In this document: one piece after another, positions 48,220 through 59,488 of the stretch
Layout of the letters: the number at the start of each line of letters is the position of its first letter
Numbering within the stretch: position 1 is the first letter of the stretch
Source of the DNA: Apiospora phragmitis
Taxonomy: Eukaryota; Ascomycota; Sordariomycetes; Amphisphaeriales; Apiosporaceae
Reading direction: 5' to 3'
Length of the DNA stretch: 64,000 bases
Assembly (NCBI GenBank): GCA_038363925.1
Contig: JAQQWL010000005.1
Span: forward strand, 434,001 to 498,000
The notes under the pieces: model-generated
What the model was told of the DNA's origin: nothing
Seen by the model: the letters and a program-made list of their open reading frames with translations, nothing else
Databases searched by the model: none
Made by a program: the position numbers and the translations under genes

Positions 48220-48738
48220 GGTGATGGTCTAAAACTTGTGGGCGGGTTCGCGGGTAGGAAGAGGCGGGCTAGTGTCCACGACAACGGCGGCGCTGTGGTC
48301 TCTGCCCTCCTTTTAGGTGCCTGTTCCATGATGACAGGGCCGGGCCAAGGGACGTGTCTATCCGGCACAAGCGCCTTTGTTTCGCTTACAAGATCATCGA
48401 GGCTGTGGATACGCTGACTTGCCAACCAAGATGTTGGCGCCAAGACCGGCCCGATGCACTAACGATACGCTACGGGTCACTTCAATTCCACAGTGGGGTT
48501 TCGATGGCACTTTGCTTTCAATTTAGGATGTAATGTCCGGATGGGGACCCCGGATACAGGCTCCGGGCCTAGTGCAAGTGCCCCGCCCGAAATAGCCTCT
48601 CTAGTCCCCTACTTGATCTCCACCTATGCAGTGACATCCTTCCAACGCCGATCATACACGCGATGGCTACCGCACACCACTGTCTTCATCCTCGCCGCCC
48701 TTTAGAGCAGCGTCAAGCAGCTCCTTTCTGCCCTGTCG
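48220..48738. other. Spacer without a recognised gene
   Basis: Short ORFs on both strands (48117-48443 minus, 48493-48705 plus) without motifs. A CCTCCTTTTAGGTGCCT string at about 48307 also occurs at about 6576, perhaps a piece of a dispersed repeat. Confidence 0.35.
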
Positions 48739-49192
48739 TTAGCGCAATAGTGTATACAGCTCCCTAGAGACGTACAGAGTCTTCGCGTTCGCCATCGACG
48801 TTTCCTCCTGTTTCTCCCTGAGCAGACGTTAGTGGCTGTCCACCCTCCAGAGTCGTCCGTACTTACGATGCATCCTTCAGAGCCTGGAGTATCTGGCCTA
48901 CCATGGATCCAAGCTGTTGCGCTGTACCCTCCACTGCTGCCAAGCGACGCTCGTAAGAGTCGTCTCGCCCCTTTCCACCCCCGGCGCCTCGTTTCGTTTG
49001 ATACAGAGGTTTACAAAATCGGTGTCGCGCGCACGTACACAGGAATTGTTTGGGCACGGGCCATGTCATCCATTTCCGGCGCTGACATGCTAAGTGCTGT
49101 TGCCTGATGTATAAACGTGGGACGTCCAGTACTGTACATAATAATAGACTCTCGTATCCGGTTTTGGAATAAACGTTGTTATCGGGCGCCAT
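48739..49192 (-). CDS. Small Cys/His-rich protein, copy 1 (intact, two exons)
   Basis: Start ATG 49190-49192 in the context ACCAACAATGG shared by all four copies. Exon 1 (49192-48867) encodes MAPDNNVYSKTGYESLLLC, then LACQRRKWMTWPVPKQ and FLCTCARHRFCKPLYQTKRG, then a helix RRLAAVEGTAQQLGSMVGQ. The intron 48818-48866 (49 nt: GTAAGT, CACTAACG, CTCAG) joins in phase to EKQEETSMANAKTLYVSREL and a TAA at 48739-48741, 134 residues in total. The Cys and His positions (C..CQ..CxC..HRFC) look like a zinc site. I do not recognise the family. It stands divergent from the transposase/ORF2 pair and near an NLR gene. Confidence 0.6.
48818..48866 (-). other. Intron of the small Cys/His-rich gene
   Basis: GTAAGT donor right after the codon pair for Ala-Ser, branch CACTAACG, acceptor CTCAG. 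Skipping it would end the protein at a TAA formed by the donor itself. Confidence 0.6.
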
Positions 49193-49453
49193 TGTTGGTT
49201 ATAAATAGATATAGTAGGATACTTACCATAACTAGAGGACCTGGCTGTCTCAGCACTGTTTTAACTACCGTTAGCGCGATCACGTGCACGTGCCCACCCA
49301 ATTCAGTAGTAGAGCTGCCTAGAGAAGACTGTTTCAGGCCTTTGCTTATGGGCATGTGCCAGCTAGTAGGCACTAATAAAGCCATAGCTATGCTTTTAAT
49401 CGTGGTCTATCCGCTCTTCTCCTAAGAATTAATATATTTATTTCTATATTATT

Positions 49454-50428
49454 ATAGCGCCGAATCTCGCCGAATTTCAATATAACCAAATACGAGATAT
49501 AATCGAAGGCGGATACAAAACTAATATAATCGTTAAAACCGTCCGATATAACCCCCGAGCTATTTAAAGGATCCGATCGAAGCTGCGATACTTTAGCACC
49601 ACCAAAGCACCCCCGAACGGGGTCGGACGTTATCGAATTATTACGCCGCCTATATTAAAAGTATTATTTAATTACTTAATCGAAAAGCCCGAAACGTACT
49701 AAAACGAGATAGCGATATACCTATTCGACGAGTTCGATATAAAAATAACCGTCCTATATATTAATAAGGCTTTAACGTCGGCCAGCTAATTTAAAAAAGT
49801 ATCGCGGCGTATTATATAAAAGCGGAATAAGGATTTACGAAACTTTTATTTATATAAATTATCGGCCTTCTACTTATATTATTTAATTTATATAAACGAG
49901 TTTAAATATAATAATCGTATTAAGTTCCGGCGAACTAAATAATTCTTTTATAATACTACGCTTATTAAAATAACTCGGTTTTACCGTAATCGTAAATACT
50001 AAATCTTACCGGCGTATTTATAAAACGGTATTAAGCTTATCCGTATTTACGCCGGGTCGATTAATATAAATATTTTCGAAAATTATATCGAATAATTATT
50101 ATAATATTACGGCAGGTGGCCGAAGCTAAAGTCCGTCCTCGTTATAAATAATACTTTTTTCTATTATTTTGTCCACATTAATAAATTATACGAGGATACT
50201 AGCGTAAAGCTTCTCTATCTTCCCCCGTACTTACCGGATCTAAACCTGATCGAAGAGTTCTTTATAAAGTTAAAAGCCTTTATTAAACGAAATTAATAAT
50301 ATTATAATAATAACCCTAGATCGGACTTTATAACTTTTTTAAAATAATACGTCGACACGGTAGGTATAAAAAAAGCTAGTACCCCGGGCTATTTCCGGCA
50401 TTTTAATATTACGATTAAAGAATTTTAA
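49454..50428 (+). pseudogene. Tc1/mariner-type transposase, pair copy A
   Basis: 325 codons in one frame ending at TAA 50426-50428. The start codon is now ATA (49454-49456), whereas the sister copy at 59667 keeps ATG. Readable: APNLAEFQYNQIRDIIEGGY, NGVGRYRIITPPILKVLF, IYINEFKYNNRIKFRRTK, LPPYLPDLNLIEEFFIKLKA. Stops are TAA/TAG throughout, with a very AT-rich composition: heavily RIPped. It is convergent with ORF2 copy A. Confidence 0.8.
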
Positions 50429-50506
50429 AAAAAATCTATTCTCTACTAATCTAATTTTATAACTTTTTTTAAAAATTCATATTATATTAATATTAAACTA
50501 ATTAAC

Positions 50507-51725
50507 TTATAATTTAATATTACGAACGAATTTATATATAACGCCCCGCTTTACACCGTTCTTAATATAAAATTCGATATCTTATCTTTTAAATATAATT
50601 TCTAAATCTAAATACTCGTCTAATATTAGCCTATATACCTTTTAATACTCTATCCGAGTAGAAATACTACTAAATCGGGATTATTACTAATTTATATAAC
50701 TCCTAATTATATTATTAAACGGTTCTAAAATTTAAAGTTTAATTTTACGCGCTCCACTTCCTATAAAATCCGGCTATAATCTACCCGGCTATATATTTAA
50801 AACCTGCGGAAACTACGTAAAGAGCACATTAATAATATTAATCGGCGGACAGCTCGATACGGATAGGGTTCGCCGCTTCCGTCGGCGCTCTACGTCCTAC
50901 TACACTTCGGCATAAATCTATTCACGAATATCTTCGGGAACGTCGTCGTAACTCTATAATAAACTACCGGTCTATACGAATTTAATTATACTTTCTAAAT
51001 AATACGTCCTTAACTTATAATACCTCTTACCGATATTATCTATCCAATAATACGGGCCTAAATTACAAAATAGCCTAAAATATCGTATAAAATTATAAAT
51101 ATACCGCCATACGGACGGATTACTTATACTACCCTCTTCGGCCTCGACTTCCACACTTTGCTACGCGAGCATCTCTTAAGTGGCCGAAGAATACTATCGT
51201 TTAGTACCTCGCCGGGAAGCGTTACCCAGGGTGCCTCCTAGCTCTATATAATCAAACCTCATATTTATTCGGAGCTTCTTTCCCACGCGTAACAAGTAGC
51301 TCCAAGCCTGGAGCTAAGTCTCCAGTACTATCTAATCAATCTCGAGTCCATTAAAATACAAATAGAGGTTATACCTCTATACGGTCGGTTACGGATACTA
51401 TAACGGACGTATTATCAGGTCGAAGAGCCTTATTAAGGAATTTCCTTACTAATAACTTACTCAGCTTCTCCTATAGTATCGTAACCCAGAAAGTGTAAGG
51501 TAGTATTGCTAAGTTTAGCTCCGTCTGCTTAGCGACTTGTTTATTATTAACAAATACCTTCCACTCTATCGTATAAATGATTTGCGGCGTATCGTTCTCT
51601 AGTTATAAATAAGGTTGGCGCGGTTCGGTGGAAGGTCTCTCGCTTTGCGTCTCGATTTCGTCGACCCGAAACCTATCGGCGTCGAATTGTGTCTAAAAAT
51701 CATCATGCTCTAGATACGAGTCTTA
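50507..51725 (-). pseudogene. ORF2 partner, pair copy A
   Basis: Stop TAA 50507-50509; N-terminus near 51725 (DSYLEHDDF, FDADRFRVDEIETQSERPST). Then IIYTIEWKVFVNNKQVAKQT, TSVIVSVTDR, YIYNFIRYFRLFCNLGPYYW (Cys block), KRYYKLRTYYLESIIKFV, SYDDVPEDIRE, PPINIINVL and IKNGVKRGVIYKFVRNIKL. Many Cys and His of the best copy (38360) are Tyr here, as C-to-T changes on the coding strand produce. It ends 78 bp from the transposase stop. Confidence 0.7.
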
Positions 51726-52376
51726 TTGGAAAACTTAGTAATAGCCAATTATTCTAAGGTAGTACTTACTCAGCTCGTGCTCGTCCTGTCGATATGCCAT
51801 TGCCACGGCGGCCGTAGTAGTCTTGAATCAAATGGTGTACAGCGCCAAGTGTGTTCAGGATGCTGCCTTGAGTCATGTTTCGTCCCACCAGGCTCGGTGC
51901 ACAGACCACGTTCGGCGGTCAGCGTCCAGCGTCTAGCTTGTGGATATCGTCTTGAATCCGCTCCAGCAGATCATTTTGCACTTTCTCGGGCCGTCCCTTA
52001 TTAATTAATCCACATCTCTTTTAATAATAGCATCGCCGGCATAGCAGAACCTTAGCCCATCTACGCTGTCTTGGAAAACCCTGCATCATGTCAACCTGGT
52101 TGGTACAGTACCCGGTGCACACGACTTGAGGCCGCCGACAACATGACCTCTGCATCAGCTTGCGACCGGGGCGAGGCTCTACAGCGAATCGCATCGATGC
52201 CCGCGCGTAAGCCCGAGAATCGATCTCAGCCGCACCAGGCTGTCGCGTACAGCGACCAAGACTGAGCAAGTCGCCATTCATATCCCTCCTTCTGATACCT
52301 CGTTCTTTCATCTTCAAGATTGCATCATCACAAATCGCAGAACACAGTCACTTGCACCCGAGTATCTTGGTCCAAA
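51726..52376. other. Spacer and 5' region of NLR copy A
   Basis: Mostly normal composition. Short overlapping ORFs (51726-52004 plus, 52021-52317 minus) carry no known motif. It should contain the promoter of the NLR gene at 52377. Confidence 0.4.
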
Positions 52377-55300
52377 ATGCCTTCGAAATTCAGATGGCCG
52401 AAGCTATTCCCGTCCAAGCGATCAGACAACATCACGGCTCCGTCCGAAGTCTCTACTCCTCCCCAGATCTCCGCTCCTCGTCCACAATTATTAGCAACCA
52501 CTTCCACCGTGCCATACGGACTAGAGGTGATTTTCGAGGGCGATCACCCTGCAGTGGAGTAAGTTGCTTCCGTGCGTCCCTAATGTGCCTCTATTTTAGC
52601 GGCTAACGACCCTACGCCCCTACCTAGCATTGTCGCAGTCCATGGCCTCAACGGACACCGAGAGCAGACCTGGGTGGCATCCAATAACACCCACTGGCTT
52701 CGCGACCTCCTCCCCGCCGATATCCCAAATGCGCGAATCATGTCCTGGGGCTACGACGCGAACACCCACAGCAGCTCTGGTATAAGCTGCCAATACCTGT
52801 ACGACCATGCCCGCAGTCTGGTGTCGGATCTGTGCCGGAAGCGGCAATTGACAGATGTGAGCCAACGCGATTCAATACTATACTAGGCTGGGTTATACGA
52901 CTAACGGGGACCAGACTACGCAGCGTCTGATTATTTTTATCGCGCATAGCCTTGGCGGAATTATCGTTAAGAGTGTAAGTGATCTTCGACTTAAAAGAGT
53001 CCGGTCGCTAAACCTCACAGGCTTTAATCCACTTAGACGCCTCTCGTCAGGGCGCATTGCCAGAGCACCGCTCGATCCGACTCTCTACGTTCGGTATCAT
53101 GTTCATAGGCACCCCACACTAGGGCGGCAATGGCGTGCAGCTGGGCAAACTGCTCGTCAACATCGCCTCCCTCTTTGTGCCAGCTGACGATCATATCCTC
53201 CGTCACCTAAAGGATGGTTCAGAATGGCTGCAGCAGCAACTGGGACAGTACGGACCGATCAGTAGAGACTTCGTAACGAAGTTTGCCTACGAGGAGTATC
53301 TAACCCGTACGGTACTTAGTATAATTACAGTAAGTAATTGCCTCTTTTAATATGAGCATATACTGAAATAAACTAGGTTATCCCTCGTGCGTCGGCCGTT
53401 ATGCCCGGACAGGCAGACGCTGAGCTAATCGTCATTCATACAGACCATAGCCACATGGTAAAGTTTGTTTCGAAGGATGACCCCGGATATCAGGCGGTCT
53501 CGGGAGATATGCAGATTATGATGCGGAATGTTATTGCCAGCATTCAGTCTCGGTGGGAGGCAGAGACCAGAAGCAACGAGGGTACGCACTGTAAATAAGC
53601 CCTATACATGTATATACTTACCGAAATCCCCAATAGCGCGCGAAGGAGCTCGCCGTGATCGATTCTCCCTTTCTCTTGACCTCTCAGTCGTTCCTACTAT
53701 AGAACACTTCGTCGCAAGGACAGAAGAGCTCAAGAGCCTCCATGAGATCCTGGAGAAGCCTGGTAGACGTCGTCGCACCGCGGTCGTATACGGACTGGGC
53801 GGCATGGGCAAAACCCAGCTGGCAGCCGAATACCTCAGGCAATACCAGTCCGACTACTCCGCCACGGTCTGGCTGAATGCGAGAGATGAGACCTCGCTGC
53901 AACAGAACTTTGTGCAAGTTGCCGAACGACTACTTCAATTGGATCCACAACCCATCTACATCAAGTTGGCCTTGGACAGCCGCAAACCCCACGAGATCAC
54001 TACTGCGGTTAAGAGGTGGTTCGATCAGCCCCAGAACGACCGCTGGCTTCTTGTTTATAACAACTACGACGATCCCAAGCCTAACAACGTCCGCCAACGA
54101 GGAACAACGGCCGATAACAGGACAGAGAATGAGATGGAGGAAGATGAGTCCAAAGCAGACATGCCCCGAAAGGAATACGACATTCGTCCCTATTTTCCCG
54201 CTTCCGACCATGGAGCGATAATTGTCACTACTCGATCATCGGTGGTTCAGTTTGGAAAGAGGGTCCGGCTTGCGAAACTGAGAGACCTCAGTGATGGCCT
54301 ACAAATCTTGGCTTCTACATCACATCGGGATGATGTCGAGAAAGGTAACCTCACTACGTCCATAAAGACAAGATCACGGCTAAATTCCCACCTTTAGACC
54401 AGGCTGCAGTTGAAGTTGCCAAAAGGCTTGATGGGCTTCCGCTTGCTCTCGCGACTGCCGGTGTCTACCTGTTCGACGTCACAACAAGTTGGGCAGAATA
54501 CCTCGAGATGTACCAAAATTCGTGGTCACGGCTACAACAGGGAAGCCCAGACCTTCCGGCATACGACAGCACCATGTACGCGACCTGGAATATCTCTTTC
54601 GCGCGTATTCAGAAACAAGACCAAGCCGCTGCGAAGCTCCTCGGTATGTGGGCATACTTCAACAAGGACGACCTATGGTATGAGCTGTTGCACCAAGGAG
54701 GGTCAGGCATCCCGAAATGGCTTGAAGACATGACGGAAGGTAGAATCACCTTCGACAAGACGATGCGAGTGCTCTGTAGCCACGGCCTGGTGGATGCAAA
54801 CCCAGCAACGAGGGAATGCGGGGCGCAGTCCCGCGGGTATAATGTGCACGGATGTGTGCATTCTTGGATGCAACATATATTAAATCCGACCACTAACCTG
54901 GAACTGACAAAAGCGGCTATACGATGCGTTGCGAGACATGTGCCCAGCGAGACAGAACGAGAGTACTGGTGGGTACAGCGACGATTGATTCAGCATGCCG
55001 ATCATGGGTTGAGCATGATAGGGCCGACCAATGAAATGGATAATGAAGCATGGGCTTTTGGGAGTCTAGGGAATCTCTACAAAGACCAAGGCCGGTTAGT
55101 TGAGGCCGAGGCCATGTATCAACGGGCGATCCAAGGGAACGAGAAAGCATTAGGAGCTGATCACACATCGACGCTCGACATAGTCACCAATCTGGGTTTT
55201 CTCCACACATCCCAAGGACGGTTAGACGAGGCCGAGACCATGTACCAACGGGCGCTCGAAGGGTACGAGACAGCATTAGGAGCGGATCATACGTCGACGC

Positions 55301-56724
55301 TCCGCATAGTTAACCATCTAGGCCTTCTCTATGTCGATCAAGGACGCTTAGACGAGGCCGAGACCATATACCGACGGGCGCTCCAAGGGAACGAGAAAGC
55401 ATTAGGAGCTGATTACACATCGACGCTCGACATAGTTAACAATCTGGGTCTTCTCTATATCGACCAAGGACGGTTAGACGAGGCCGAGACCATATACCGA
55501 CGGGCGATCGAAGGGTACGAGAAAGCATTAAGAGCTAATCACACGTCGACGCTCCGCACAGTCACTAATCTGGGTTTTCTCCACGCATCCCAAGGACGGT
55601 TAGACGAGGCCGAGACCGTGTACCGGCGGGCGATCGAAGGGTACGAGAAAGTATTAGGAGCTGATCACACGTCGACGCTCCGCACAGTCACCAATCTGGG
55701 TTTTCTCCACACATCCCAAGGACGGTTAGATAAGGCCGAGACTATGTACCAACGGGCGATCGAAGGGTACGAGAAAGCATTAGGAGCTGATCATATATCG
55801 ACGCTCCGCATAGTTACCAATCTGGGTTTTCTCTACGCATCCTAAGGACGGTTAGACGAGGCCGAGACCGTGTACCGGCGGGCGATTAAAGGGAAGAAGA
55901 AAGCATTAGGAGCTAATCACACGTCGACGCTCGACACAGTTAACAATCTGGGCCTTCTCTACATATCCCAAGGACGGTTAAACGAGGCCGAGACCGTGTA
56001 CCGACGGGCGATCGAAGGGTACGAGAAAGTATTAGGAGCTAATTACACGTCGACGCTCCGCACAGTCACCAATCTCGGTATTCTCTACGCATCCTAAGGA
56101 CGGTTAGACGAGGCCGAGACCGTATACCGGCGGGCGATCGAAGGGAAAAAGAAAGTATTAGGAGCTGATCACACGTCGACGCTCGATACAGTTAATAATC
56201 TGGGCCTTCTCTATATATCCCAAGGACGGTTAGACGAGGCCGAGACTATGTACCGACGGGCGATCGAAGGGTACGAGAAAGCATTAGGAGCTAATTACAC
56301 GTCGACGCTCCGCACAATTAACAATCTCGGTATTCTCTACGCATCCCAAGGACGGTTAGACGAGGCCGAGACCGTGTACCGGCGGGCGATCGAAGGGTAC
56401 GAGAAAGCATTAGGAGCTGATCACACGTCGACGCTCCGCACAGTTAATAATCTCGGTATTCTCTACGCATCCCAAGGACGGTTAGGCGAGGCCGAGACCA
56501 TGTACCAACGGGCGCTCGAAGGGTACGAGAAGGCGTTAGGAGGCGATATGGTGAAAACCTATCCTCCTGCACTTAATACTCTAGAAAACCTTGGGGATTT
56601 GTTGCAAAAGCAAGGTAAAGTTGAAGGTGGGAAAGGATACTACGGTCGCGCTGAAGATGGTATACGGATCGTCTACGGGGAGTTATGTTCTACCTTTTTA
56701 TATATCTATAGTTTTATATTTTAG
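52377..56724 (+). pseudogene. NLR-type gene, copy A: SesB-like hydrolase - NB-ARC - 12 TPR
   Basis: ATG 52377 (MPSKFRWPKLFPSKRS). Six introns can be placed: 52559-52627, 52857-52914, 52975-53020, 53330-53376, 53582-53636, 54345-54397. The joined exons read: alpha/beta hydrolase IVAVHGLNGHREQTWV, YDANTHSSS, IIFIAHSLGGIIVKS (nucleophile Ser); NB-ARC VVYGLGGMGKTQLAAEYL, WLLVYNNYDDPK, AIIVTTRSS, LDGLPLALATAGVYL; a winged-helix-like region VHGCVHSW; then twelve 42-residue TPRs. Stops: TAG 53120-53122 (TPH-stop-GG, Gln expected) and TAA at 55843-55845 and 56095-56097, all CpA-to-TpA changes. The last residues (ELCSTFLYIYSFIF) are not native: compared with copy B about 60 bp of the true C-terminus is deleted. 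Otherwise it is well preserved. In fungi such receptors couple repeat-based sensing to a lipase-like effector. Confidence 0.85.
55063..56574 (+). repeat. Twelve near-identical 126-bp TPR units
   Basis: Each unit encodes a 42-residue kinesin-light-chain-type TPR (NLGxLY..QGRLDEAETxYRRAxEGYEKxLGxxHTSTLxxVx). Units 7 and 9 carry TAA at the same codon (QGR Gln). Several units share identical blocks, which suggests recent expansion or conversion. Confidence 0.9.
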
Positions 56725-57000
56725 GTAGTATTAGTCCACTTAAGCGAAGCATAGTAGAGATCTTCGATGTGCAGTCGCAGTGAAAATATTATTCTTGGGC
56801 TATCTCGAGTTATGTCGCGGCCCTAGTCGTACAAGGATTTCGCAAGATTCGGTGCCATTGTCCAAAATTCATAGGCTGGACGTTGGGAAAGCCCAGTTCA
56901 GAAGGACTGTACTTCTTTTTATCTGTGCGCACTTGCACGTGATTGCATTTGCCGATCCAAGAGAGTGCCAATTAAGCATACAATCCCTTTGCAACCAACA

Positions 57001-57189
57001 ATGACGCCCGACAAAGTCAAATCCAGATATGGACGCCAGAGTTTGTCATCATGTACAGTACTGAATGATCCATGCCGGTACATCAGGCAACGACGCTTGG
57101 AATGTCAGCGCCGGAAATGGATGACATGGCCCGTGCCCGAATATATCTTATATGCGTGTGTGCGACACCGATTTTGCAAATATCTGTAA
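57001..57189 (+). CDS. Small Cys/His-rich protein, copy 2 (truncated)
   Basis: ATG 57001 in the conserved AACCAACAATG context: 62 codons, MTPDKVKSRYGRQSLSSC, LECQRRKWMTWPVPEY, ACVRHRFCKYL then TAA. The stop comes where the other copies read CKPLY, so the C-terminal half is lost. It lies just downstream of NLR copy A and tail-to-tail with copy 3. Confidence 0.5.
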   Translation: MTPDKVKSRYGRQSLSSCTVLNDPCRYIRQRRLECQRRKWMTWPVPEYILYACVRHRFCKYL

Positions 57190-57270
57190 CCATGATGAAT
57201 GACAAGAAAGTTGAACTGAAAAGGGCGTATGTTCGGTGTTGACAAGAAGGTGTGGGTGATCATGCCGAAT

Positions 57271-57537
57271 TTATGATTGGCTGGCAGCGACTAAAGGCCG
57301 ATTTCGTCGTCCGCCGTAAACGGGACACGGAAGCTTCCAGCAAGGATACAGAGGTTTGCAAAATCGGTGTCGCGCGCACGTACACAGGAATTGTTTGGGC
57401 ACGGGCCATGTCATCCATTTCCGGCGCTGACATGCCAAGTGCTGTTGCCTGATGTACAAACGTGGGACGTCCAGTACTGTACATGATGACAGACTCTCGC
57501 ATCCGGTTTTGGAACAAACGTTGTTGTCGGGCGCCAT
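57271..57537 (-). CDS. Small Cys/His-rich protein, copy 3 (altered C-terminus)
   Basis: ATG 57535-57537: MAPDNNVCSKTGCESLSSC, LACQRRKWMTWPVPKQ, FLCTCARHRFCKPLY, then a different tail (PCWKLPCPVYGGRRNRPL) because homology to the 48739-49192 copy ends at about 57345. 88 codons. It is nearly identical to copy 1 up to that point and, like it, stands at the left end of the duplicated segment. Confidence 0.5.
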   Translation of the reverse strand: MAPDNNVCSKTGCESLSSCTVLDVPRLYIRQQHLACQRRKWMTWPVPKQFLCTCARHRFCKPLYPCWKLPCPVYGGRRNRPLVAASQS

Positions 57538-57666
57538 TGTTGGTTGCAGATGGATATAGTAGGATGCTTACCGTAGCTAGAGGACCTGGCTGTCTCAGCA
57601 CTGTTTTGGCCACCGTCAGCGCGATCACGTGCACGTGCTCACCCAATTCAGTAGTAGAGCTGCCTA

Positions 57667-57710
57667 ACAGTTCTTACCCCTCTGATGAACACACCCCTCA
57701 ATGCACCACC
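57667..57710 (+). repeat. Left terminal inverted repeat of the pogo/Fot1 element
   Basis: 44 bp, perfect inverted match to 59489-59532. Confidence 0.92.
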
Positions 57711-57797
57711 TAAATCGGCAATTTAACATCAGTCTGAAATAATAACACCAAACTTCATCAATCAATCAATTAACCACCAATAAATATAATTAACTAG

Positions 57798-59411
57798 TTA
57801 AAGCTGGAATTCAATGCACATATCTTGGAAATTAGTATTCTTGACTTCCAGCGCTGTTTTCCGACTGGAAGTGCCGGTTTTACGCTCCCATAGCTGAACC
57901 GCCTCGTCTTGCTTCTGTTGAGCCCTTTTAATATTAGGAAGGTCAGAAAACACCTGATTCGGGTTCGTCTGAACCGTCGTACGTACATCAGGCCGTTCAG
58001 CGTCCAATCTTCTCTGTATAACCTCCATTTTATACTCTAATTCAGCTATCCTGGTAGTGTTCCTGTCGATAGCACGGCCAGCCTTCTGAAATAGTACTCG
58101 AGCCGCCCGGTCGAACTGAACGTTGTTCTGTTGTTGAGCAAGTCTGACCAACTCCTGTAAGTCAGCCGACTTCCTGGGGGTCGTAAACACCATGTCGGTG
58201 TTTTCCTCGCTGTCAGGCTCCTTTTCAGCCGGTTTAGGAGGGTGAGGGAGCCGGCTCTCGTCCTCCATGACCAAGTCAGGCTGGAAAGGGTATATACCGG
58301 TGTTTTTCCAGCCGGATTCGACGTTGTGACGGCTGAAGGCCTTCTCTGACGCTCTCTGATAGCAGTCTAAAAACCATCTTTTATATATCGGCGCCGTAGC
58401 GTACTGGGTCATAAGCTGCCTTGTCTCGGTTGTATAGTATAACTTTAGGGGCCTAAAAGGACCGACATCGCATGGTTGGAGCTTGTCTGATGTATGGGCC
58501 GGCAGGTAAAGGAGATAAACCTTGCTCGTATACGCCGTCCACATGAACTTCTCGCTAATATGTGTCCTGTGGCCATCCAGGATGAGCAACCTCCATTGAT
58601 CAGGGTCAGCCGGCGCTGTTTCCGGCAGATATATCTCATCCAGCCACCTTTCAGCTATCTGGGTGTTACTCCAGCCGCTGCTCGTCGATGTGTATTTCCA
58701 AGGGGTGATTTTAGGGTTAAACCACTGAGCCTGGACCGTCTGACCGGTAAATATAACAGCAGGGGTCAACCGCCGGCCGAGGGCTGTAATAGACTCCAGA
58801 ATAGTGACCCAGGACGTCGACTGACCGGTCTTTCTGTACACCCTATTGGTCCGCGAGGTCCCTAGGACCGTTGAATTGTCGGACTGGCCTTCCTGAACCC
58901 CTACTTCATCCATGTTGGCTTCGTTCGCCGGCTGGATGTTTTTACGAGCTCGTACGGCCTGGAGGGACCGGTAAAAGGCCGGAATCCCGTCGGCTCGCAC
59001 CGTTTTTACTCTGTCAGGGTGGACAGCTCGACCAACTTTAGTCCTGATATCCTTATGCCGACGAATGAAGCCTTCAATCCAGTTCCTTCCCAACGTCTCC
59101 GAAGGGCTCCTGGACTGAAGGACGCGCTCGGCGAATCCGGCGGTGTATTTCTTGCTCGGAGCGCGTCCAGCTGCTTCCTCATCGAGGATCCAGGCAACTA
59201 TGAAGTCTTCCTCGTATTTGGTGAGCTTCTGACGCCGTTCAGATGCTTCTCGTCTAGTTGGAAGGTTCAGGACGCGCCGTCGAAAGGTTGTATGCACCAG
59301 TCCAGTCTCGGACGCGGAATAACGTATTCCACCGCCCTCATTGAACAGAGAAAACGCATCGTTTAATTGGCGTGTTTCCTGCGAGCGAGATGCACGTCTT
59401 TCTGGAGCCAT
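57798..59411 (-). CDS. pogo/Fot1-type transposase (DDE_1)
   Basis: 537 codons, uninterrupted, ATG at 59411. An N-terminal psq/CENP-B-like double helix-turn-helix (FNEGGGIRYSASETGLVHTT; GRNWIEGFIRRHKDI) binds the element ends. The catalytic triad is visible: ANMDEVGVQ, LLILDGHRTHIS and KLQPCDVGPFRPLK. The C-terminal region is Glu/Lys/Gln-rich and probably coiled coil (TRIAELEYKMEVIQRRLDAE). Length and layout fit fungal Fot1-like transposases, which cut at TA. It is the only transposase in the window with all catalytic residues and no stop, so the element may be active. Confidence 0.93.
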   Translation of the reverse strand: MAPERRASRSQETRQLNDAFSLFNEGGGIRYSASETGLVHTTFRRRVLNLPTRREASERRQKLTKYEEDFIVAWILDEEAAGRAPSKKYTAGFAERVLQSRSPSETLGRNWIEGFIRRHKDIRTKVGRAVHPDRVKTVRADGIPAFYRSLQAVRARKNIQPANEANMDEVGVQEGQSDNSTVLGTSRTNRVYRKTGQSTSWVTILESITALGRRLTPAVIFTGQTVQAQWFNPKITPWKYTSTSSGWSNTQIAERWLDEIYLPETAPADPDQWRLLILDGHRTHISEKFMWTAYTSKVYLLYLPAHTSDKLQPCDVGPFRPLKLYYTTETRQLMTQYATAPIYKRWFLDCYQRASEKAFSRHNVESGWKNTGIYPFQPDLVMEDESRLPHPPKPAEKEPDSEENTDMVFTTPRKSADLQELVRLAQQQNNVQFDRAARVLFQKAGRAIDRNTTRIAELEYKMEVIQRRLDAERPDVRTTVQTNPNQVFSDLPNIKRAQQKQDEAVQLWERKTGTSSRKTALEVKNTNFQDMCIEFQL

Positions 59412-59488
59412 AAGTGTGGTGGTTAATTTATTATAATTTTATAAAGTTATTTAATGATGTTGTTGTTTACGTCTAAAATTCCATTTTG

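Larger units (their letters stand above)
49000..57666. repeat. Segmental duplication, left unit
   Basis: Order: Cys/His gene (minus), transposase (plus), ORF2 (minus), NLR (plus), Cys/His gene (plus). It is matched in the same order by 57345 to the right window end. 49000-49325 against 57350-57666 and 49331-51610 against 59535-61815 align along their length. Confidence 0.75.

Noticed and set aside
55063..56574. Regular repeats that could suggest a CRISPR array
   Set aside because: The units are contiguous 126-bp TPR codons without unique spacers, in a eukaryotic gene.
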